A stretch of 64,000 nt of DNA from Avena insularis (taxonomy: Eukaryota > Streptophyta > Magnoliopsida > Poales > Poaceae): NCBI GenBank assembly GCA_023614405.1, contig CM042685.1:87658684-87722683 (forward strand). The letters run 5' to 3'. Below, in pieces: positions 23,783 to 35,138 of this stretch. The first letter of the stretch is position 1. Each line of letters starts with the position of its first letter. Position numbers and translations under genes: made by a program. A model generated the notes under the pieces. The model was given only the letters and a program-made list of their open reading frames with translations, searched no databases and was not told the DNA's origin.

Positions 23783-26195
23783 TGTGACACCCCCGAGATT
23801 AAGGCTAGACAAATCTTAGAATTTCGTCTGAACATAAGCCTAACCTAATCTCAAAATCAAACAGAAATAAAATCCGGTAACACAACAGTGACCCTATGAT
23901 ACAAAAATTAGTACATCAAGCTCATAACTGAGCAAGAACCAAAATATTACAAGCAGAGGTCACTGACCACAAACATCAAACAATGGAGGGCAAATTATGC
24001 AATTAAGTATAGAAAACTTAACAAATATCCTAAGAGGCCCGAAGCATAACGATGATGTCCAATCCATAGATCCCAGACTGCCGACTGGGAACCCTAAGCT
24101 ACTCATCGATGTCGATGCCGTAAAGAACTCTTCTTCTATGATAACACTTACACTGCTGCAAAATTATCAACGAAGCAAGGGTGAGTATAGGGTGTACTCC
24201 GCAATACTTATGGCTGGTGTAGTTATTTTGCATAAAGCCATATTTCTTTGTAAAATAAGAGGGAGAAGAATCTCGCCTAATCAGAATATTTTGAAAGGGG
24301 ATAAGAGAGCGGTATCTCTAGCTTTGATTATCTTTTGATATCCACCGAATCTTTATCAGCTGAACCTATCAACTAGGATCACCCCCTCGCACCCACGAGG
24401 AAGCAACCTTAAGCACACATTTCTTAACTTGCCAAGTTTTAAGATTAGGTTCAAGTTCTCTATGATCATCACGTCTGTTCCCAAGTCGTCCATAACCATG
24501 GACACGAATTTTCGAAAACATTAATACCCTACAGGGGTGTAAAACTTTACCCACACTTACCAACCGATTCTTAATGCCAACATTTTATCCCCCTTCCTTG
24601 GAAGGCCGACAGAGAGTGTTTGACCATGACCTTTACGAAGGTCGTGCCTCTCTTGTTCCTGGCCATGCTTACCTACCTGTATGAATGCACCTCATTCACC
24701 TCCTTTGAGAAGAACCAGAATGCATATGTCAAATGGAAAGCCCGAACTATGTGACTCATGGAATCTACTAGGCAAGTTAGTTGGTCGACGTGGTTTCCAG
24801 GCGCCCGTGTGGCTGTACGCTCGTCTTGGTTCAGGAGGCAAGAACTGAGATCCTAGTAGTGGAAAGTATGGGACTGCAAAAACCACAACTCACCGTGGCC
24901 TCCCATAAAAGCCTTAGCATGTTTACTTTCATCTCTGATCATGTCACGTTATCCTGTCATACTAGGTTCATTCATAGCTCTGATTCATCAACCATGTGGA
25001 CCAGTGGCAACAGCTAAGCATGGCTAAGCACAACAGATGTAACAACTCTAGCATCGCTTCACAAGCCATACCTAGTTATGCTAGGAGTAGTGGATCAGGG
25101 AATATAGGCTACAAAGGGAGCATGCATCAGATATGATTACTATATCTACCGATCAGTGACTTTAGAATCGCATGCAAATGCCAAGAATTGAATTACTTTG
25201 AAAGCATAGGATTATATCATGTGTGGGGATTAACTTTCCTTTGCCAGTTGATACCCAAGAATATATCTTCATACACCTGGTACTTGACTTGATTACATTT
25301 GGTCTTGTATTGATCTTCGAGCTTCGACGGTGTTGATCTCGGTCTTTGATCTTGATCTCAATATCATATTCTATAGGAGAAGAACCAAACACCGGAAAGA
25401 ATGGGAAACAATCAACACATGGCATCAATGCAATGCTCAAGCAAGGATGATGATATGACAAGTCGAGGAAACTCTGGAGGCATATGAGAGGGGTTATATT
25501 GTTGTTCTAATTATACTTTAAATGGAGGTTGCTTATCAAAGCATGATTATAGCTTAAAGAGGTAGATCTTATTTTTTCTGAACATTTTGATATATTATTT
25601 GTATTTTTATGATTTAAAATGAATTAGTTACGAATTTATCCATTTTTAATTCACTTTAAATCATTGTTAGAATATTAAAAAATAATTTACATTTTGAAAT
25701 TACTTTAACATTTTTATTAGACAGAAAACATTTATGAAAAGGTTTATTTGAATTATAAAGGGGGCCCACATGTCATATATTTCTTAATTGTAGAAATTAT
25801 TTACAAAAACATTTAATCAAAACAAAAAGGATTTATTGCATAGGCATGGCATATGGCGGACGTTAGTAATGGAGATCCTCTCCCAGGTTGCGTTCGGGTT
25901 CGATGTTATGGCTGATGCGGGGCGAACGGAGCAGGCGTGCTAGACGCGGCATGGCCTGCTGAGCCATATTGGGGCGGCGCCGCTTCGGTATGGTCACTGG
26001 AAGAGGCCTGCAACAATTCGGCATGGTGGAGGACGTTTGATCACGTCGGGGGAGAGCTAGAGAGGGAGAGGGAGAGTGCGGAGGGGTTCCTTGGAACCGT
26101 GAGCTCACCAGGAGCGCGGTAGACATGACAGAGGGATAAGAGGAGGGCGATAGCATCGGCTATGTCGACGACGAAGTTGTCGGTGGCGGGGAAGA

Positions 26196-29100
26196 TGTAA
26201 CACCCCAAAAATATTAATGAGGATCAATTTCTAATTAACCAAGATTAGGGTTAACAAAATCTTTTACTAATTAAATTCAAATATTAATGCTTGTTTGTAT
26301 GAATGGTTGCAATGCAATGTTTGATTGTTGTAAATTATGAGAAATGGTTTAAAGATCAAAACCATATCATCTAGGTCATTTCCATATCAGATCAAAACAA
26401 AATAAAATCCAAATATGAAGCTTATGACCTAATGGTCATTTTTGCCCAAGTTAACCATTAGCTCACTTTGAGCATCTCTAGAAACTAATCTTAAACAGAA
26501 ACTTTTCCATTTCTCTTCTCCCCCTTCTAGACCTAGTGACACTAAACCTAATGGAGATTTCCAACCTTGCAGAAACATTTTCAAATTCTTTTGAGAGGCA
26601 ATTCAAAATTGAATCTATCTTATGTATCAAGATAGCCATTTTTTGGAAAACCCCTCAAACCTTCACCACTTAGCAAACCATTGCACCAAGAGAATACCAA
26701 GAATAGTACCAGAACACCCACCAAAAATCACTGGAAATGATGATGGTTTAGTTCTTGCGGCCATCAGATCAAACACCTGGTGATCACAGTACAAACTCAA
26801 CCACTATACATTGTTTTTATCAAACCTTTGATCATCTTTGTGACCTCAACACGATCACATGTCGTGCCCTTCACTCCCTCAGTACCAGCTCGTGCGAAGG
26901 AGCTCTCTCACTCAATCAAAAGAGCAGTGCAAAAATTGTAACTGAGCTTACGTTGCCACCCCGACACGGACACGCCGCCACAGACCACGCCGCCCTCGCC
27001 AACAATGTCTAGGAGGGAGCCCTGACCTCACTTCCTCTGCCTGTGCATGCCTCGACCAAAGACCGCTCGAGGAGACGCTAGCACAGCCTCGCCCATTTAT
27101 CACAAGACCGTGTCGGTCGCCGCGCCAGAGCATCGAGCAATCCCGTGTGCGCACGCCGGGGCTCGCTCTCACTTTCTGCCATTACGTTCTCCATGACTCC
27201 AGCAAGCTCCTAGACATGCTCGTTTAACCACGCGATCGCCGTGACCGGCTACGCACGTGACGATTGACGATGGTACCGCCCAAGAGAACGAATGTTCTAG
27301 AATGATTTAGACCGCGCCTCGTCGTGCCACTGTGTGCATGAAAATTGCCCTGAAGCACTGCGTTGACCTATACCCTTGGCCATGCCGATAGATCACTGTA
27401 ACTGCGTCACTGGCGAGCCCGTGCCATGCCGCCATGCCCCCTTCGCTGTAGTATAAATAGAGCCCTCCCCCAACCTTAAAACGCACACCATTCACTCCTC
27501 TCTCACCAAGGAACCTCTCTTACCCAACCCTGGAGCAAGGCGAGCACCACCTCGCCGAAATTTCGCTGGAGTCCCGCTGTAGAGGAAGGAAGGAGCCAAA
27601 TCTAGGAGCCGCCCCAGGAGCTGCCACGACCACCAGTAGAACCGTCGTCGTCGACTCGTTTATTCGCCGCCATTGCCTAACCTAGCTGGAGCCCTGGTAA
27701 GCCCCCGACGACCCCCGCCGTAGCGCTAGGGTTCTGTCTCGCGCGAGCCTTGCGGTGGAGACAACGACGCTCATCCGTTGATCGTGCTCTAATCCTAAGG
27801 CCTAGATTAGCTGATAACGCTTCGCGTTTGCTTAGCCACCGACAGGTAGGACCAATCCGGGAGCAGCCCGCTGCACGCGCGTTGTGTAGTTGGGCCAGCC
27901 CATTAGCATTCCCGCGCATAGCCCATCGATTCAAATTTAGATATGTCTTTTACTTTAGGTAACTTTAAAAATCAATTCAGGAAGATTCACAGTACCAAAT
28001 TGAATGAATCCAATTTTGTTTGAAAGTAGATGAAAATCTCTAATCATTCACATTGGATTCAAACAATTTGAAACTGTAGATCACCCTTGGTAAAAATAAC
28101 AACACACTAGCTTTTAGCCCTTCAAACATTTTTCTAAAATCAACCATAAGTGATTTTGAGTTGATTACAACTCTCAAAAATCACATTGGACAAGACCTAT
28201 CTAAATATGTAAAAATATATATACTTTCATACAGTAGTCCTGGACCAAAATTAAATAATGGCTTTATAGTAATTTCTAGTCCCTAAAATATTATTAAATA
28301 GTAGTGCTAAGCTTTGTAAATTAGGCAAACCACTTTAAATTACATTCTCAAGTATTAGAATATGTGGTGATGACATGTGTCAACGTGATCCCATATTTGA
28401 ATTGGAGAATCTTAAATCTTATGTAACTTTTCAATGAGTAGAAATTACTTTTCTAGAAAAAAGATAAACAAAATCTTATCAGCCTTTTCTTGTAATGATA
28501 GAGATGATGCTAGATCATCTAGAGTAATTCCTTGTGTGTTAATTATAGGTAGCTAATTAACGTTTAGTGATTGTGTACCTCGTATTTATTTATAAAAGCT
28601 AGTATCAATCCAGGCTACGAGGAGGAAGAATTCTACAAAGACGAGGAAGAGAACTTAGACCACCTTACCAACCAAGGCAAGCTAAGCTAAACCATGCAAG
28701 CCTCACTTGCAAGCCCTTGTGATACCACTTTGATTTTTTTGCCTATCCCAAGTTTTACTTGCAAGCTTTACCTTTTACCTTTGTTTTCAAAGTTGTTCCA
28801 GTAGTTAATTAATTAATGATTAGTGGAAGACTAGGAAAGGTGCTATCAAAAGCATGGAGCTTGATGTAGGTAGAAACACTAGTTTAGCACCCCTCAAATA
28901 GTGACACCATCATTGGTAGATGCTAGTACTAAATTAATCGTGATCACTCTAGATTGGAACAAATGATTATGAAAACCTTGGAATGATGAGTCATTCTATT
29001 AACATGTTTTGACATGTGTTATGGGCACAATGAGTTGAAGATGTTGATGAGTGAAGTATGTGACCTGACTTTGATAAAAACTGATGGTTGGGTTCGGATG

Positions 29101-30053
29101 CAATACCATTCCAATTTTACCGTACAACCACAATACCCGAATTTGGGTAGGACTTGACTGGAAGTTTATATGTCTTAGTATAGGTTCCCTCGCGGAACAA
29201 GGTGAGATGAGGCTACCTTGCGAATGTGACTTTCCACCTATGCAGTTCCCAAGATGACATATGGTCATGGTTGGGAGGCCAAACTCATAGGGGAGGTGCC
29301 TATACTAGGGTGTGTAATTGAAAGGTTAGGATTGATTATCCCCATACAAAGTATGATGATTCGGGATTATTCCTGACGGATGTATCGAATGTTGTGGTGA
29401 AAGTGTACCACCTCTGCAGAGTGTCAAACTATTCGAATAGCCATGTCCGTAGTTATGGACAGTTGGATGGACATATTGTTCTGTTGTCAGATGTTTTCCA
29501 AAAGGACTCGTGACTTGAATGGTGATTTTGACTTGACCCCACAAGTTGTGGAGATGAAAGTAGGTTCCACCTAAGTAACTTAGCTCACTAAAGTTAGGCT
29601 TTTATTACTAGATACTTTGTGAAATAAAATTGGCTTGTGGCAAACAAACTTAGAGCTTAGGCTTCCTATTAGAATGGTCTTACTACTTTAGAAATAGTTT
29701 GCGAGTACTTAAAAGTACTCATGGCTTTGTCCGTGGCTATTCCCATGGCCAGACTATGAAGGAGACTATGAGAAGGATGGACAGCAAGACATTTATGATA
29801 ACTAGGATCAACTCCCATCGTCAGCATTGCCTATGACCCTGAAGATGGAGCCCCGACCATGTTATTATTATTATTTCCGCTGCTTTGATTGTAATAAGAC
29901 CTGATCATGAGATCAACTATTTGTTAGACTTTTATGATTTGTAATGGATGATGTACTGTGCTACCAATCTGTTATGTGTCGCAAAAATGGTAATCCTGGG
30001 ATTGCGATGTACGACATAACAGGCAGTTGGGATAAAAAATCCGGGTGTTGACA
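26196..30053 (+). mobile_element. Solo LTR, family A, full length (TSD GAAGA)
   Basis: A 3858-bp element starting TGTAACACCCC and ending GGGTGTTGACA, flanked by GAAGA at 26191-26195 and 30054-30058. The other LARD LTR copy keeps an uninterrupted site (GCGGGGAAGATGGCTTTGAT at 51001-51020), which proves the insertion and both ends. No primer binding site, polypurine tract or coding region is inside, so it is a solo LTR left by recombination between the two LTRs of a former element. TATAAATA at 27452-27459 is a likely core promoter. The GC-rich stretch after it (27500-27930) would be the transcribed start. Frames such as 27750-27962 are not shared with the second copy. Confidence 0.92.
27452..27459 (+). 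promoter_or_regulatory. TATA box in family A LTR
   Basis: TATAAATA is preceded and followed by GC-rich sequence, as expected for an LTR promoter. The second copy has TATAAAAGG at the equivalent place (54561). Confidence 0.55.
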
Positions 30054-30867
30054 GAAGATGGCTTTGATGCAGCCGATTGCGGCCGAGTGGGGACAATTAC
30101 CTTGAGGAGGATGGCCAGTTCGACAAGGCGGAGCTCCTAGGATAGACGGTGAGGCTCGGGGTTGCACGGAATGACGGCGATTAGCGGTTTCTGGAGGCAA
30201 GGGTTTGGGTTGCTCACAGAGGTGAGGGGAGAGAGCACTCGGGGTGGGGGAGTGAGAGGACATGATGAGCGAGAGGGCGACGTGGTGGTCTTCTCCTTCT
30301 CCAGTGTGGCGGCGAGCATCCCAGTGCCCATCATGCATCACGGCGATGGCGGGCTGCGGTGGACGCGAGACGGAGGAGCTTGGCGTCGGGGACGAAAACG
30401 ACGAGCGATGAAGCAGTATCGGGCCGGGCGACATGGGCTGGCTGCTGGGCCAAGGTTGCTGCGCACGAGCGGCAGGGAGAGCGGAAGAGGGGATGGGATG
30501 CGGCCCAGATAGCTTAGCTATAATTTTTATTTCTCAAAAAGAATTCCATATTCTGTTTTTTCTCTTTTGTATTTTCAATTTCTTTTCTGTTTTGAATATT
30601 TAAAATACCAGAGGTTTTTTCTAAAGTAAACTTAACTTATTCTGGGGCCCTTTTAACCATTTGGGCTCCACTTCGTTTTGGTAGTTTTGAAATATTTTAA
30701 AACCATTTGAAGGTTTTCAAAGGGAGAAGGGAAATATGGTTTAGGATTTTATTTCCCCTACTTATTTAACAATGCACATTTTCTTCAGTTCAAAGAGATG
30801 CATGCAATGCTCATGATGCACAAATCAAATCCTAATTAACATTGGTAAAAATAGGGTTCTTACAATT

Positions 30868-30883
30868 CCACCCCCCTTAAAAG
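30868..30883 (-). other. Polypurine tract of the LARD
   Basis: On the minus strand the sequence is CTTTTAAGGGGGGTGG, four bases before the 3' LTR. This is a typical plus-strand primer of grass gypsy elements, and it fixes the minus orientation. Confidence 0.9.
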
Positions 30884-33675
30884 AATCTTGTCCCGAGATT
30901 ACTAGGTAGGAAGATAGAAGGAATAGGGTTACACTAAACTTCGGCGATCTTCTCGAAGAGGTTTATCCATGCCACCATGACGAATGGATGAAGTGCTTCA
31001 TAATCTTCGAGGTGGCTGCTCACACTGAAGATGAGAGGGAATGACACGGAACCACAAACTGAGTATCTCATGGTCAACTCATAGATAGATGTTTCACAAA
31101 CATCTCTAGATCTAATAAACATGAAACACGTCAAGGTAACAGAGAAAACTAAAGAATATGGTTTTCAAGGTGACAAATAACTGGTCTTCATAAGGATTGA
31201 GACCATGGAACTTGCAGAAGAGGGTAAACTTCTAAGGAAGGAGACTTCCAACATAACGGACAAGAAAGATAGAGTTCGTACATAAATATCATGACCACAG
31301 ACTTCGAGAGGTAAACCTCTACTAAACATTGTAAGTAGAGCTTTATAGGTGAAAGAGATAGATAACAACAAAACCAAGTTGTTGAACTAATTTTGACACA
31401 GAAGGGTCACTATTTCATTCAACAGAAGGCCAAGACAGAAAGGTGTATTATGCAAAGGACTCATAAGATCCACAAGGAACATGTAACAAAAGAAACTTCT
31501 GTTTACCAGACTCATATTCACCTTTGTAACATGAATGCAGAAGGTTGAAGGAACTCTTTATTCATCCAGGACTATCAAGATGTTTGCCAAAGATCATGAT
31601 ATCACTCCACACCACCAAGATGAATAGTTGAGAAGATTCCTGATGACACAAGAAGAAAGAAACTTCAATCCTAGACTCCAAATACTTGGTATAACAAGAG
31701 CTTGCCATTATAAGAGGGTCTGGAAGATCGACCGAGAGACATTTAACAACACTTCTTTAAATGTTCTCCTTGATGCTCGAGATACTGATCTCAAAATTTT
31801 AACAAGCCTTCAATCAGTCATCAAGTAAAGGTCAGACTTCGGATCCAAAGGAATCCATAAGATCAACTCCTATGATATACCATAGAAGATGCCTCATAAA
31901 GAGTGGTTGTTATTGCTATTTCAAGAGAGTATGGAAATAGTTATTCTAACTGATTGTGCCAACCATTACACCAATCTTTCCGAATGTACAGAGAGACTTA
32001 CGTCAAAACCTTAAGGGACACTAACCATCATATCTGCTTGATATTCAGATTTGGTTAAGTGGAAAGATACTTCGAACTTAGCATGTCTGAATAGAAAGTG
32101 TGAAAAATTTACCATAGAGGTAAAGTCACTAAATTCTCAAGACATGGACTACATTTTCAAGCTCCAAAAGATTAGCTAGATTGTGGAACCCATTTGATAG
32201 CAGGTTGTTAGACGACAATTACACCTACATGAGTTGTTTGCAATGAAACACAATTGAATCCTTGTTGGGTAACATTTAGGAGGATATCTTCAGTGAACAA
32301 ATCAATCAGTGGCTTGGTATTCATCAAGAAACTTCTCACAATATGAAGGTATTAACCTACCATATCAAGAATTCTTTGCACATGCTTGAAAAACTTGAAA
32401 CGATTCCCGAGGAAACTGAGATAACTCTACTGATCCCACGGTGACATCTTTCAACATTTGCACATGAACCAGATAAAGTCACTCCTAACATCCAGAACAC
32501 ATATTTCGAGATGGAACGGAGATGGTTCTCAAAATATTCCAACATTAATGCCAAATATTCCATATGAATCTGTTATAACAAAGAGAGAATAAGGATGTGA
32601 TCGATGGTCTCAATGACAAACTTATTAATATACTCCAATAATATGGACTCATATGTTATATAAACAAGGCAAACTATTGGTCACACCAAAGAACATGAAG
32701 ATGTACTGAAGTGAAACATCACAAGTGGATACACATCAAGACAGTCCTTGGAACTGAGTATGATTTGACGATAGCCCAAATCAAATCAAAGGAGGGGGAA
32801 ATATATCATATCCACAAAGGACACATTGTCCTACTTCAACACAAACAGAACGAGACATCACTTTAATGAGGAAATAGTTGGATAGAACTTTTGTCTTACA
32901 ACTCTCCAAGTTTTTTTTAAGTTCAACCAACTAGCTCAGGGGTATCCATTACGGATCCTTGGATAAAGAAGCGGTTTTAAATAAAAAACTTACTCAAGAA
33001 CCTGACAACACGGTCATGTGGCAACATGGCGATACTTCTAGCAAGACATCTAGAATATCACGAACTACCGATATGTTACTTAGTTCGAGAGGAAACTTGC
33101 TTGGTATGGCAAGATGGCATAATCTCAAAGCTACGGCATGATCCTAACTCTTTGACCAAAGAGGGTGCAACAGAATAATGGACTTGGTAGAACAATCATC
33201 CTTTGCTTTGTGATAGGGTTAACCAATCACGCTAAGAATGATAATAATGTCCTTGAAGTTCAAAGCAATAATAATTGCTAAGAATCTTAGATGACCACAT
33301 CATTACGCACATGCAACATTGTTGAGCGCAAAATCTTAGAGGAAGGGTGGGTAATATGTTTAGGAGCATCAGTTCATTAAGAGGGTCATGAGACTCAACA
33401 CGAACTCTTAGTATAGAAAGGGTGTGATACTTTAAGGTAGAACAAAACATAAGCTAATCATTGACTCTTGATCTGCGGATTACAACACTTTGACCTGGTC
33501 CAAGATGTGACGAGGTACTGGAGTTTGTTTCTCCTGACATCCCGAAATGGTTTGTCATGACGGACCATAAAGTATCTTACATCGGAAGATACCAATGAAC
33601 ATTTACTACTTGTCTACCAACTGGTATACAAAGGTCGGAAAACAACAAGGAAAAGGAACATGCTTAGGTTAGAAT

Positions 33676-34081
33676 CCCAAGATGTAGATGCATAAGTCAA
33701 CATTTTTCCTAAAACCAATGTAGAGAAGGAAAGGTGTGGAAGAGTCATGAATATAGAAGCGAGACTCACGAGGAGTACTCATGTCGTGATCTATTTGGTT
33801 CCATCAAAGAACATTTGCCATAACTTGTGGTAGGGGAATTTCTTTATCGTCACTATACAATAGCAACAATATCCACATGCTTGAAGGCTATACTAGAAAG
33901 TACTAGCCATCCTAAGGTAATGTGTGAACATTAAACATAGGGGTTAATAAAATGGATCTTGGGTGAAAGGTCAGCTTCATGTACAAGATTGACAACACCA
34001 GAATCTAGCACAATCAAGGATCTTCGGTTCAAATCCAAGGGTTAAAACCCAAAGAAAAGAGTAACTACTACTTGAGTGACA
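33676..34081 (+). repeat. Left arm of a 406-bp inverted repeat
   Basis: The reverse complement of this stretch matches 34253-34659 almost base for base, with scattered substitutions and a few single-base gaps. Shared blocks include CTATACTAGAAAGTACTAGC-type sequence and GGGTTAAAACCCAAAGAAAA. A transcript would fold into a long hairpin. Confidence 0.92.
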
Positions 34082-34252
34082 CAGCATACACTACATGGTA
34101 GTAATCACGAGGTAGCTTCGAAAAGAAGAAATAACTTATGAAGTACCAAACAAATAAAAAGGAGGCACATGAGGCGAAACAAAACCTATCGACCTAGAAC
34201 AAAACATTGAGGAACCATAACATAATGTTGTGGTCCCATAAAAAGTTAGCTA

Positions 34253-34659
34253 TGTCACTCAAGTACTAGTTACCCTTTTCTTTGGGTTTTAACCCTTGGA
34301 CTTGAACTGAAGATCCTTCATTGTGCTAGATTCTGGTGCTCTGAATCTTGTACATGAAGCTGAACTTTAACCCAAGATCCATTTTATTAACCCCTATGGT
34401 TAATGTTCACACATTACCTTAGGATGGCTAGCACTTTCTAGTATAGCCTTCAAGCTTGTGGATATTGTCGCTATTGAACAGTGATGATAAAGGAATTCCC
34501 CTACCACAAGCTATGGTAGATGTTCTTTGATGGAACCAAATAGATCACGACATGATTACTCCTCGTGAGTCTCGCCTCTATATTCGTGACTCTGCCACAC
34601 CTTTCCTTCTCTGCATTGGTTTTCGGAAAAAATATTGACTTATGCATCTACATCTCGGG
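34253..34659 (-). repeat. Right arm of the 406-bp inverted repeat
   Basis: This arm is separated from the left arm by a 171-base spacer (34082-34252). Just beyond its outer edge is a small palindrome, CCCCTCATGAGGGG, near 34668-34681. Confidence 0.92.
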
Positions 34660-35126
34660 CGGCCTTCCCCTCATGAGGGGAAACCTTTTCCCCCTCATCA
34701 GTATAGTATCTTTAGATTCCTAAGTATCTTTAGGTCAGGTACCTTTAGTTAATTAAGGCCGAAGGCTCCCCTTAAGATTTATGTACTTCAAAAGAATAAG
34801 TACAAATCCAATAAAGGAGCCACTTTTGCTTTACTTTAGTGTTCCTGAAATCGTCGTGGTACACCAGACTCTAGAGAAATTAACACTAGGTCAACTGGTT
34901 GAGAAACGACATGCCAAGAAGGCACCTATGTTTTGAAAGATGAGACGAGATAGCAAAAATTTTCTAAATCAACACAAGATAAGGTGACACAGAGTTAGAG
35001 AGGATCTAGATAAGGAGAAAAACAAGCATACTAGAGTTTTCGTACATAATTTTCATCTTTGAAAATAGTTTTCACAAGAACTAGACTCAACATCGACCAG
35101 TAGAAAGGTTTTCTACAGTCGGTACT

Positions 35127-35138
35127 GCTCTGATACCA
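35127..35138 (-). other. Primer binding site of the LARD
   Basis: On the minus strand this reads TGGTATCAGAGC, complementary to initiator tRNA-Met, five bases from the inner end of the 5' LTR. Confidence 0.9.

Larger units (their letters stand above)
23783..30864 (-). repeat. 3' LTR of the LARD (left copy, interrupted by a solo LTR)
   Basis: This LTR is continuous in two parts, 23783-26195 and 30059-30864, with the family A solo LTR between them. It ends in GTTCTTACA next to the polypurine tract. Compared with the right copy it has lost about 110 bases near 24630 (the right copy has extra sequence near 35640-35745). GC-rich stretches at 25860-26195 and 30059-30510 contain open frames, but the matching parts of the other LTR copies do not keep them. 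Confidence 0.9.

Noticed and set aside
29961..30434. Minus-strand frame of 157 residues
   Set aside because: It crosses the boundary at 30053 between the solo LTR and the LARD LTR, so it did not exist before the insertion. The uninterrupted sibling sequence does not keep it.
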